Made by a program: the position numbers and the translations under genes
NCBI GenBank assembly: GCA_963575745.1
Contig: CAUYUJ010016072.1
Coordinates: 496,501 to 560,500, forward strand
Length of the DNA: 64,000 nucleotides
From: Prorocentrum cordatum
Taxonomy: Eukaryota; Sar; Dinophyceae; Prorocentrales; Prorocentraceae
Direction of reading: 5' to 3'
The notes under the pieces: generated by a model
The model's database searches: none
Told to the model about the DNA's origin: nothing
Seen by the model: the letters and a program-made list of their open reading frames with translations, nothing else
Part shown: piece after piece, positions 10,400 to 19,679 of the stretch
Position numbering within the stretch: position 1 is the first letter of the stretch
How the letters are laid out: each line of letters opens with the position of its first letter

Positions 10400-12260
10400 C
10401 TTCAGGATAGAAGACGTTGTAATTGTACGTTTGGCCAAAAGCATTCACAGGTGACCGGCGGCGCCCTGCGCTGACAGTTGCGCCCTGGCATGCCGCGACG
10501 CTGGCAATGCGCCAGGTTCTCATTTCTCTGAATGGTCTGAATGAGGAGGCGCCGCTCTCAATCGCAGGCGCCGTGCTCGCGCGAGTCATTCAGCGCTTGA
10601 AGTTATCGAAACTTCCAGCAGGCGTTGATCGGGATCTCTCAGAGTTCGAGGGCCCGGTGGACGCGCCAGCGACGGGCGGCCGCGCCCAAGAGGAGGATAG
10701 ACGTCCGGCGCAGACCGCCCTTGACAGTGGATTGCCACTATTGCTGAAGAATCAGAAACGGACTGGGGCGCGCATATCATGGACGCGTGGCATGTTGAGC
10801 TCCAAAAGGAAACGCAATTACACGAGACCCCCTTCATGGGGGCATGTTCGGCACGCGTCGAGATGGCGCACCGACAACCGCGCACTCGCGGCCGCGGCCA
10901 GCGAAGAGCAAGGACACTTGCGAGAAACAGGTTCTGCTCGGAAGCACGATGCCGACGGAACTTCCTCGGCCTTGGACTACTGAGTACGACGAGACGTATG
11001 ATCTGGACTCTGGCGACAACGGCCGGTATGTCGAGCTGTGCTTCACTGCTGACATGGCCACGGCGGTCTTATCAGAGCCACATGTCGAGTCACCGCGCTG
11101 CGACCAAGCAACCGCAACGCGCGCGCATGTCTCGGCCGCGGCAGAATGAGCTGCAGTCGTCAAAGGAGACGATCTCGCGAGGAGGGCAGATGCACAAGCC
11201 AAGCCGACAAGGATATGTAAGGCCTTGTGCGCCGAAGTGAAAATATGGCACGGTAACAAATGCCTCAAGCTTTAAGACACCAAGAATGCCATTAATTTCA
11301 GGACCCATAGACACGCGCGCGTGCAGGGGGGAGTTTTTCAAGGGCGACAAAGGCGAGATGAAACGGACAATGCGACCACGCCTTGTCCCCTTTGTTTTTC
11401 TCGATGGGCGCCGAGGCAAAAGACGTAGAGACCATCTCGCGCGCAGCTGGACGAGCAAGCCAGAGACCGCTCGCGAGCGCGGCCGCGTGCAAAAGACAGT
11501 GGATCATAGCATCCATGGATATCAACGAGGCTTTGGTGAAGGGCGTGGCTTACCGCGAATTGGTAGAGGCCGCCGGTGTGAAAGAGCGCGCGGCATGCTT
11601 CGCTCTTCCACCTGGTTCTGCTTCGGCACTGCGTGCACTTCCCGTTTTCTCGTCTTGCGACGAGTCAGGGCACTGTCTTGAGCGCCTTAACCAGGCGCAG
11701 GCACCACAGGCGCCCCTAGCGCATTCCCACCTAGGCCCAGACCCATCACGCAAGTTTCGGACTGCAGCCCGCACCGTTCGATGAAGAATTTGTGACAAGC
11801 CCAAACCTCCTGACGTCCAAGCACGCTGGCGAGATTGACATGGCAGCAGCGGAGCAAGTCTTCGACAAGTGCGGCGAATGTGTAGACGGCACGTTCGGCG
11901 CATGCAAATTGAACGAACACCGCTGCGCCACTTGCGCCACCCGATGCACTTGCGCCACCAGCTAGATCCGGGTGAGCGCGTCAAACAACCTCGCCCGACG
12001 CAGCGCCCAGAATTCACGCGCGTTGTGGCGGAAGAGAATGCTGCGAGGACCGCGCCCGACATGTTCATCAGTTCACGTGGCGCTTAGCGCATGCATTGAT
12101 CATCCAAGCGTGGTTAATGGTTTACGCGGCACCGTTACAGCGCGCGCAGGAACCTGCGAACTTCCAAGTGCAAAGACTTAGCGCCGCCACGCGCAAACTG
12201 CAACCTGGCCCGAAGAAAAACAATCCTAGACCAGTTTATGACCCCGATTAGTGGAGCTTC
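10400..12260 (+). pseudogene. Reverse transcriptase of the copia-type element
   Basis: Fragments in several frames give a copia RT in order. They are a fingers part (GDKGEMKRTMRPRLV near 11345), the palm segment ASMDINEALVKGVAYRELVE (11506-11565; Asp of motif A present), FALPPGSASALRALP, then LTSKHAGEIDMAAAEQVFDK (about 11806). The latter stands where active copias have a V-D-D box; here it reads A-G-E, so both catalytic aspartates of that box are lost. A connection segment AWLMVYAAPLQRAQEPANFQ (about 12109) follows. 10400-10840 belongs to the integrase-RT spacer and shows no domain. The RT would copy the element's RNA into DNA; this copy cannot. Confidence 0.75.
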
Positions 12261-12269
12261 AGAGTGACC

Positions 12270-12878
12270 CAGGATATCGCCGCCTCAATGGGGGCGAAGA
12301 TTGCGACGTGAGGGGGGGGGGGGGGGGGGGGGGGCATCCGAGGCGCCAACCTTTCACTGCGTGGACACGCGCCCAACGGTGAAGCAGTGGTACATCTGAC
12401 TGAGGCACGCTGCAAGACGCACCGCTTGCAGGTGCGAGCCAGCTACTCAGTTGAAAAGTTGGCAGCCGCTCGTGATCTTGAGGGCTGTTATCCTACCATA
12501 GTTACGCTACATAGCTGGGCCCCGGGGCCCCCCCCCCCCCCGCCTTGTGAAAATGCATGGAGTCAGGTGGTCTCGGCATCAGGGCCATCCTTGCCACAGA
12601 CGCTGAGTCGGTCTTCGAATCCTTGTCAAGTAAGGACCTGAAGAAGCCGACTCGCTGCCCTTTTGGGGCGGATCAGTTGGATAAGGCAGATGATGGGCCG
12701 AGGTGCTGTTCCTGGCGCACAGTGGTGTGATACAAGAGATATGACCTTTGGTGGCCATGCAAAAGGGCGCATCGATCGCGCGTGGCTGCTGCAAGTGACG
12801 GAAGGAAATCAATCCTTCAAGTGCGAAGTAAAGAAGTACGTGCCTGCGAGAGGCAAGCAATACACAGCGCCAACATAA
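12270..12878 (+). pseudogene. RNase H of the copia-type element
   Basis: After the RT come EAVVHLTEARCKTHRLQVRA (about 12380), SVFESLSSKDLKKPT (about 12612) and WCDTRDMTFGGHAKGRIDRA (about 12723), ending in VKKYVPARG near 12858. The last block contains the 'D-M-T-x-x-G-H-x-K-G' signature that closes copia RNase H domains. A 23-base G run at 12312 and a run of C at 12530 break the frame. Confidence 0.7.
12312..12334. repeat. G23 homopolymer inside RNase H
   Basis: Twenty-three consecutive G lie where the RT-RNase H connection should read through. The run could be a real mononucleotide expansion or a sequencing or assembly artefact; its length should be treated as uncertain. Confidence 0.85.
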
Positions 12879-13261
12879 GGGGCGCCCTATTCAGGGCCAG
12901 CGGACACCTATCTGGACGACTGCCCAAACTTGGACACGCAGTTACCATTGCTCGTACACGGGCGTGTATACCAATACGCCCGGGCACAGGCATGCACACT
13001 CAAAGCGTCACAGCTGCCGCGCGTGCCGGGGCACAGGCATCACTCCTACTTTAAGAGGGGATGCGACCGTTGGGTCATGTCCCTCGACCGCTGCGCGCTT
13101 TGACGGCTGGCATTTGGCCAGTCGCCCGTCCTTTAATTATCTGCGGATGGTCATGCGGACTTGCCCGTGGCCATCCCAAATCCTATGTGGCTGGTCGTGG
13201 CAATAGGCCATGTTCAACCGTGAGACTCGACGCTGTTATTGCTGTAGTTGCTCATGCACTG

Positions 13262-13292
13262 TTGGGGATGTGTATATACATATACATACATG

Positions 13293-13338
<46 letters not shown>
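13262..13338. repeat. (CATA)n/(TA)n microsatellite
   Basis: TATATACATACATGCATACATA turns into a pure TA run of about 36 bp. It lies between the RNase H relic and the 3' LTR. Confidence 0.9.
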
Positions 13339-13341
<3 letters not shown>

Positions 13342-13430
13342 TGTATCCTTCCTCCATCTTTACCTTATGCACTTAACTCTGACAAAGATCTAGCGTTCGG
13401 CCCCGCCCCGCCCGATTTTTTCACGAGGTC

Positions 13431-13440
13431 GAAGGGGAGG
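13431..13440 (+). other. Polypurine tract of the copia-type element
   Basis: GAAGGGGAGG ends one base before the TG of the right LTR. This is the position and composition expected for the plus-strand primer, and it supports the LTR boundary. Confidence 0.65.
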
Positions 13441-13441
13441 C

Positions 13442-13739
13442 TGCGTAGCGAACGCTACATCCGACGCTGTCTTGGCTCGAGGCAGCGCTGTCATATTTGC
13501 TAGTCGCACCGACGTGGTTGACTAGTTATTGGGGTCGTAGCGTCGGACACAGGCCATATCGATTTATGTTGCCCCTCCATCCCACGGCTTTTCTTTGACC
13601 TCCCAACACGCTTGCCATCGAAGGATGAGTTGCGGGATACCTCGATACGTCGCCGACGTCATCCTAAGAGTCGGGCTCTCAGCTTATTACCTCATGGACC
13701 CGCCTTGCACCCCTTACGTCTCGTTCAGCTATTATGCCA
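13442..13739 (+). repeat. 3' LTR of the copia-type element
   Basis: It starts TGCGTAGCGAACGCTAC (the palindrome of the left LTR, slightly changed) and ends GCCA. It aligns with 3520-3810 throughout. The flank 'tgtag' does not match the left flank, so no target duplication can be claimed. Confidence 0.75.
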
Positions 13740-15060
13740 TGTAGCGAAGCGAGCGCAAGAGAAATCTTGCGCCCCGTCCACAAGCGCCCCAAGTTTGCGC
13801 AAAGCAGCCGTTGTCTTTTTCAGCGCAGAGCAGAACAGATGCGCGAATCCACTTTTACCGTAAGAGGAGAGGTGGAAAAGGAGCAGCTGACGGAGATGAG
13901 AACGTATGATCTGGTTCGGAGCACGTGCGAAAACACATCAGCAAGACGAACGACTCGGGAAACTGATTCCGGCCGTCATGGTTCAAGTATTCATGCTGTT
14001 CTCGGTGATACGATGGGGCGTGCGCGGCTGGATTTCGATTGGTTTCCACGAGGGAAATTGTAAATCCATCATTCGTGGGGCTTTTGTTTGCTGGAGTTTC
14101 TTAGAGGCCATGTGGGGGTTGCTTGGGGAGTCTCACGAAGGGCAGTCGTTGGCCGTCTTGGGGGCACATTGAGGCCCCGGAAGCCTCGCGGAAACACAAG
14201 GGCGAGAAAGTGTACGTCAAAACGCGGTTCTTGTTGGTTGATGAATGTTGCCTCTCGCTGGCATCGCGGCAGGTTGTGAGGCCATATCGATGTCTTTATC
14301 TTGCGATCATGGGAGGTGGGAGGCACGCGGGAAGCTGACGTGGGTTGGTTCGGAACCAATCATGTCATTTTGGGGGCTATACTGGGGTACTTGGAAGCCA
14401 CCTCGACGACGAACCCCGACGATTTTACGTTTTTTAGAATCGACGGCCCTGGAGTTTGCGCCGTTGCACGGCCGATATATCGGCGGCGCGGTGCCGTTGC
14501 GGTGCCAGCCTCCGACACCGTCTGCTCTTGGCCCCACCTGGGTTGCTTCAGGACGCCAGAGGAGGGCGAGGCCGAGGCCAGGACCACCCGGCCGCGGTCA
14601 GATCGAACGCGGGGGCGAGGGCGAGACCGAACGCGAGCGCGAGCGCGGCCAGGGCGAGAGCGCGAGGGCCGTCCGTCCTGTGGGGCACGGCGGCGGGCTC
14701 TCGAAAACCGCGCTTCCGCGCGCGGGGGCGCTGTCGTCGCCGTGTGTGTGGTCGTGACCGTCGTCGTCGTCATCGTCGAGGCGGTGCGGGAGCGCGCCGG
14801 CGCGCCAGTGTCCCCCGGCGGCAGGACGGCCAGCAAGGCCCGGCGCCACAGAGCGAGGCTTGCCGGCGGGCGGCGGCTCTCCCACAGCGGCGGTGGTGGC
14901 GGGTCTGACTCGGGCGGCGGTTGCGGTGGGTTCGGCTCGGGCGACGGCAACGGCAGCGTCGGCGGCGGCTTCGCGGCTTCGGCGACAGCGGCGACGGCGA
15001 CGGCGGCGCGCGGGGGGAGCGAGGAGGGAGCGGGTGGGGTGGGTGATGGGGGAAAGGGGG
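13740..15060. other. GC-rich stretch, no gene seen
   Basis: A short CTTGGGG-type repeat occurs at 14110-14170 and a perfect palindrome GCCGATATATCGGC near 14470. From 14560 to 15060 the sequence is CGA/GGC-rich and every frame reads Arg/Gly/Ala runs (for example a 279-codon plus frame and a 196-codon minus frame). I see no domain. Confidence 0.5.
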
Positions 15061-16440
15061 AGGGCGAGGCGGAGGGAGTGGTAATGAGGAGGAGGAGGAG
15101 GAGGAGGAGGAGGAGGAGGAGGAGGAGGAGGAGGGCATGAAGAAGGAGATGAGCAGGAACACGAGGGAACCGTCAGAACGAGGAAAAGCAGGGGGAGGGG
15201 GAGTGGGAGTGGGACGGGGAGGGGGGCGAAGGAAGGAGGGAAGGAGGGACGATTAACATAGAACGAGGCAGGCTGTAGGGAGCCAGTGGGGAGCAGCGAG
15301 AAAGGAGGAGGAGGAGGGAGGAAAGAAGGAAAGAGGAGGGAGTACGATGAGAGGAATGAGAATGAGAGAGCGAGAGGGAGGGGACTGGCAAGCTAGGTGC
15401 GCGCGCCATATCTGACATCACCCCCACCCACCAATCCGTTCCCATTGCGCTGATGTTCCATCTATGGGCCCGCCGTGTGTCCTAGTGGACCTGGATCCCC
15501 AGCATGACCCCATCGTGCCATGCGCAATATGAAACGAGAGCCGTGCACATTACATTGGAGGAGGGGGGGGGGAGTTGGCGGTTGAGCGCCAGGAGGAACA
15601 GGAGGAAAAGGAGGAGGAGGAAGGAGGGAGGAGGGAGGGAGAGCAGCGGGAGCAGCAGTAGACGGAGCGGGAGGCGCAGGAAGACCAGGGGAAGGCGCAG
15701 GAGTGGAAAAGGAGGGGGGCGACAACCACGAGGAGGGAACGGGATCCAGAAGTGCAGCCCGCGCTGGGGCGGGAGCGCCCTTCTGAACGACGGGGGCCGA
15801 GAGTTGATCTAGAAATGTTGCCAGCGTGGCAGAGGGAGCACCACTTTGAAACATAGAGACAGTCCGAACTCGACACAGCAGGAATGCGACGCATCACAGT
15901 TTAACAAATCCTGCGTGTGAGAAGCAGAAGAGGGGCGGGATCCTTGTTGCACATTGTCAGAGGAGGGGAATATCAGAACACAGTTCGAGTCATTGTGGAA
16001 ACGGGCAGCAGGGAACAGAAGCGGATCATTGTTTCAGAAACAATCACAATCAGAGGTACAAGGGAGCAGAAGCGGAGGAGGAGAAGGAGTTGATGGAGGA
16101 GGAGGAGGAGGAGGAGGAGGAGGAGGAGGATCGAAGAAAAAGGTTGTAGAACGGGCAGAGGAGCAGCATGATAAGCAGGGGGAGACAGAAGTGGATGACG
16201 ATGGGGAGAAGGAGGTGGAGGAGGAGGGGGAGCAGGAGGAGAAGGAGGAGGAGGAGGAAGTGGAGAAGGAGGAGGTGGAGGAGAAGGGCGAGTTCGATGG
16301 CAACGGTGAGAATGGACCTGGACGAGGACGGACGACGACGACGACTAATACGAGGGCGAGATTCAGGTCAAGGACGAGGAGGATAGGGGGTGAACGAGGA
16401 GTAGGTAGAGGAGGTGAAGGATGGTATCCGCCGCCCCCTT
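15061..16440. repeat. Purine-strand low complexity with (GGA)n tracts
   Basis: The plus strand is overwhelmingly purine: (GGA)n at 15084-15135 and 16091-16131, GA-rich elsewhere. A 257-codon plus frame (15954-16727) translates to Gly runs and Glu/Asp blocks, and the minus strand to Ser/Pro runs. Strand asymmetry over more than 1 kb is notable, but I do not call a gene. Confidence 0.6.
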
Positions 16441-16450
16441 TTCGGCGACA

Positions 16451-16520
16451 ACCTCCGAGAACCTCCAGGCACCTCGGAGAGCCTCCGAAAACTTCGGACA
16501 ACTGCGACAACCGTCGAATG
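16451..16520 (+). repeat. Seven-unit decamer repeat
   Basis: Seven consecutive 10-bp units follow without indels: ACCTCCGAGA, ACCTCCAGGC, ACCTCGGAGA, GCCTCCGAAA, ACTTCGGACA, ACTGCGACAA, CCGTCGAATG. The exact 10-bp step is close to one helical turn. Confidence 0.75.
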
Positions 16521-16783
16521 CATAATCGAAGATATTCGAATCTTTTTGAAGCTCGTCGACGATGGCGACGACAATGGGCTGCAGTCAGGGAAGAGGGGAT
16601 CGAGGGAGTAGTAGCGTGGAGGGATCGCCGCGGCAGTGAGGAGGCCTCGGCGGGCGCCCGCAAAAACCTGGGGACGGGGCGGACTCTCTGCTTGAAGGCG
16701 ACGGGGGAGAAGAACGGAGCGGAGTGAGTGGGGGCGCAACGTCTTCCAGCTTAGAACGCGTTGTAAATGGACAAACACGAGTT

Positions 16784-17008
16784 CAGAGCCCCGAATCATC
16801 AGGGGTAACTCGGGTCAGGGCTATCTCGGGTTCGTTTTTCGGGAATCCGAACCCGAGTTATCCCTGACCCGAGTTACCCCGGATAGTTCGGGCGTCCAGA
16901 GCCCCGAATCATCAGGGGTAACTCGGGTCAGGGCTAACTCGGGTCCGTTTTTCGGGAACCCAAACCCGAGTTACCCCGGACCCGAGTTATCCCGGATGAT
17001 TCGGGCGT
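16784..17008. repeat. Two tandem 113-bp palindromic units
   Basis: Units 16784-16896 and 16897-17008 both begin CAGAGCCCCGAATCATCAGG and end near TTCGGGCGTC. Each is an imperfect hairpin: GGGGTAACTCGGGTCAGGG on the left pairs with CCCTGACCCGAGTTACCCC on the right, around a GTTTTTCGGGAA loop. They look like a duplicated foldback or MITE. Confidence 0.8.
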
Positions 17009-17009
17009 C

Positions 17010-17640
17010 CAACGAGTCACGAGTGCTGTGTCTGCGCTTTGCGCCTGTCTGAGAAAGCTCTCCTCACTGCTTGCCGCAATTCCACCGACGCCCAGGGGAG
17101 CGCTCGGGCCCAGGGGGGCGGAGGGAGGGGGATGAGGGAGGGGGAGGAGGAGGCGGATGCGGAGGTTGACGAGGAGAGGACGGAGGGGGAGGCCCGGATA
17201 TCTGGCGCCTTGGACAAGTCGGGGCGGCCCGTCTGTCGCCACATTTGACCTTTGCATGCCAGTTTCGGGATTCGGGCCGTTGAACAAAAAAACAAAACAA
17301 ACTACTCTGGAGGGAAAGTTGGCCCTTGGAAAGTGGTCGAGAGGTCATGGAGGCCGCGTATCGAACAAGTCGAAGCGCAGGGATGTTAGTGTAATGAGGA
17401 TGGAGGTCCGAAGATGCAGGTATTGGGCATTGTGTCTGTTTCTGAATCTCCAAGGAGGCTTATCGCCACCACAGTTGGGCCTCCCTCGTTTTCGTCAGAA
17501 CGCACCCCAGGAGAGGGCCAGGTGGTTGACTCTTGAGAAGGGGAAGATACAAGTGAGGAGAAGGAAAAGGAGGGGGGAGATGGAAGCACAGGGAAGGATA
17601 CAAATGAGAAGGTTAGATGGGATGAGGAAAGTTTGGAGGC
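17010..17640. other. No gene recognised
   Basis: Overlapping frames of 60-170 codons occur on both strands without known motifs. Purine-rich tracts occupy 17100-17190 and 17530-17620. Confidence 0.4.
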
Positions 17641-17654
17641 AAGACGGACAAGTT

Positions 17655-18615
17655 GGCAATTGATCCGACACAGATGGAATGCGAGGCGCTTTCAGGATGA
17701 ACTGGTGACCTCGAGGACCTCTTGGATTGCAAATGAACCACCGTTCCAATTCTGACCTGCTCATATTGGTCGCAGTTTTCTGCTACGCGAAGGTATTTGT
17801 CCAATAATAGTTACGGGATCATCAAAAGATATCGGACAAACAACGTCCGATGCATAGTCAGGCATGCATCCATGGTGGCAGAAAGGCGGTCTTCATGTGT
17901 AATTACGAGTCACGAGGCGAGCCAACGTTCCGCAAAGTGATGAGTTGTTGAGCGATCCGACACAGACGAGATGTGAGGTGCCTTCGGGTGTCGGGGTGAA
18001 CTTGTAGCCTCGAGGGTATGTTGTGTTGTTGGTGAACCACCTCTCCAATTCTGATCACCTCAAGTTGGCCATTTATATTGGATCAGACATGCATCCATGG
18101 TAGCAAAAAGGTTGTTGCTTTATCTAATCACGCGTCAAGGGGTGCGCCCATGCTCCGTGTAGTGATGAGTTGGCAAGCGATTCGACACATATGAGATGTG
18201 AAGTGCCACCTTAAGGGTGAACTCGTGGCTCGAGAGTGTGTTATCTTGCCAGTGTGAAGTGATGAATTGATAAGCGATCCAGCACGGATGAGATGTGAGG
18301 CGCCTTCGGGTGTCTTTTTCGGGGTGAACTGGTGGCCTTGAGGGTCTGTTCTGTTGCCAGTGAACCACTGCTCCATTTCTGATCGCCTCATGTGGGCGAT
18401 TGTATTGGATAGGTTGAGGCATGCATCCATGGCAGCACAAAGGCTGCTGTCTTGTCGAATCACGCGTCACGAATTGAGCCAATGTTCCGTGAAGTGATAA
18501 TTTGGTAAGTGGTCCGACACATATAGATGAGAGGTGTTTTCGTGTGCCACTTTCAGAGTGAAGTAATAACCTCGGGGTTCTGATCAAGTGCCACTGAACC
18601 ACTGTTCCAATTTCT
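17655..18615. repeat. Satellite-like tandem repeat, unit about 220-295 bp
   Basis: Anchors of the type GCGATCCGACACAGATGAGA recur near 17661, 17953, 18176, 18274 and 18508. The phrase GGCATGCATCCATGG recurs near 17863, 18090 and 18418. Between them lie GGGGTGAACTGGTGGCCTCG and CACGCGTCACG-type phrases in constant order. One unit is shortened to about 98 bp. A lone related segment occurs at 22780-22880. Many stops interrupt it, and nothing suggests coding. Confidence 0.8.
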
Positions 18616-18640
18616 AGACGGTTTGCGTATCCCCTCCAGT

Positions 18641-18661
18641 TCCGTAGCCTTCTGGCTCAAG
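18641..18661 (+). other. Degenerate dinoflagellate spliced-leader relic
   Basis: The 21 bases contain CCGTAGCC and GGCTCAAG at their two ends with TTCT between them, where the leader has ATTTT. This is one deletion and about two substitutions from the 22-nt leader. Genomic leader relics are known in dinoflagellates as marks of trans-spliced mRNAs that were reverse-transcribed and reinserted. It follows directly on the satellite array and precedes a GC-rich Ala-rich stretch. A chance match is possible but unlikely for both end blocks at correct spacing. Confidence 0.6.
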
Positions 18662-19330
18662 CCGTTTCCGGGGAGTGTTCCTCCCTCCGGGCCTCCGGGG
18701 TCTGGGCTCGAGCGCGCCCCGAGCCAGCTGCGGGCCCGCCCGGCGCCGATGGAGTCTGCCGCGGCGCGTCGCCGGTGGCACCAGGCGGCCGCCTGGGCGG
18801 CTCGCGTCGCGGGCGCTGTCCGCCCCACGGCCGCTCCTGGCGTGACCGGCGCCGCCGGTGCTGGCGCCGCTGGCGCTGCCAGCGCTCCCCGCGCCGCGGT
18901 TGCCGCGGGCGCCGCCGGCGCTGCTGGCGCCGCGTGGGCCGTTGGCGCCGCCGGTGCCGCCGCGGCGCCTCCGGGCCTGCCCGCCAGCGCGGCGGCTGCC
19001 GCGGCCGCCGCAGGCGCTGCCGCCGCCGCTGCCGCCGGCTGCGCGGCTGGCGCCGCGGTCGCGTGGCTCGGGCTGCCGCGCTGGGGCCCGCGGCCGCGCT
19101 CGCCGCTGTCGCCGCTGCCGCTGCCTCGGCCGCCGGCGCTGCCGCCGCAGCGGCGGCGGCCGCCGCGGCCCACTGCGCCCCGACCGTGCATGGGCCTGAG
19201 CGGGAGCTGGAGCTGAGGGAGCTTGAGCGGGAGCTGGAGTAGGGGGCGGCGGCAACCAGGACGCGCGCGCCCCCCTTGCGCGCGCCTGGGCAGTCCGACT
19301 GTGGAGGTTGGGTGAGCCTGGCGCGGGCCC
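18662..19330. other. GCC/GGC-rich stretch with an Ala-rich open frame
   Basis: The plus frame 18623-19216 includes MESAAARRRWHQAAAWAARV (from about 18750) and then alternates Gly-Ala and poly-Ala. Minus frames are equally long and Arg-rich. Because of the upstream leader relic this could be a retroposed cDNA, but the composition alone keeps frames open and I assign no product. Confidence 0.3.
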
Positions 19331-19340
19331 CCCGTATCAT

Positions 19341-19670
19341 GAGACGGTCAGTCGCCTATTTGGAGACAACTGACAGAGGACACTTGCGACGATTAGTCGC
19401 CTACCTGGCGACGATGCCCCCCTCCTCTTCTCCTCCCGTTTCACAGAGATATTTGCGACGATCAGCCGCCTACCTGGAGAAGACTCGCGCGGGACATTTG
19501 CGAATATCAATCGCCCACCTGGAGACGCTGTTTCCCCGTCCTCCGCCCCCCCCCCCACGTTTCTCAGAGGAAATTTGCGACGATCAGTCGCCTACCTGGA
19601 GACGGCGCTCGCCCTTCCTTCCCCTGTTGCGCAGGTGGCCTTCGCGACGATCAGTCGTCTGCCCGGAGAC
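19341..19670 (+). repeat. Six spaced copies of a 30-bp repeat
   Basis: Cores of the form TTGCGACGATCAGTCGCC plus TACCTGGAGAC occur at 19341, 19384, 19452, 19497, 19573 and 19641. Each contains the small palindrome GCGAC-GATCA-GTCGC. The first five copies share one reading frame or its neighbour, so the frame 19276-19830 shows repeats of LRRSVAYLET. Spacing alternates between about 44 and 70 bp. Confidence 0.75.
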
Positions 19671-19679
19671 GGCGGCCCC

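Larger units (their letters stand above)
3520..13739 (+). mobile_element. Degenerate Ty1/copia-type LTR retrotransposon with duplicated gag
   Basis: Similar sequences of 291 and 298 bp at 3520-3810 and 13442-13739 bracket, in order, a Gag with a CCHC knuckle, an integrase C-terminal domain, a reverse transcriptase and an RNase H. A polypurine tract sits directly before the right repeat. Integrase upstream of RT is the copia order. The internal part is longer than usual because a 2.5-kb gag segment occurs twice (4345-6945 and 7190-9692). All frames are broken by stops and frameshifts. I could not find a protease DTG/DSG motif or the integrase DDE core, so those may be lost. No flanking target duplication is visible (gaaac on the left, tgtag on the right). 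The element is surely dead. Confidence 0.8.

Noticed and set aside
15954-16727. Acidic 257-codon protein
   Set aside because: The Glu/Asp/Gly blocks stem from the purine-rich strand; the frame also runs through the decamer repeat.
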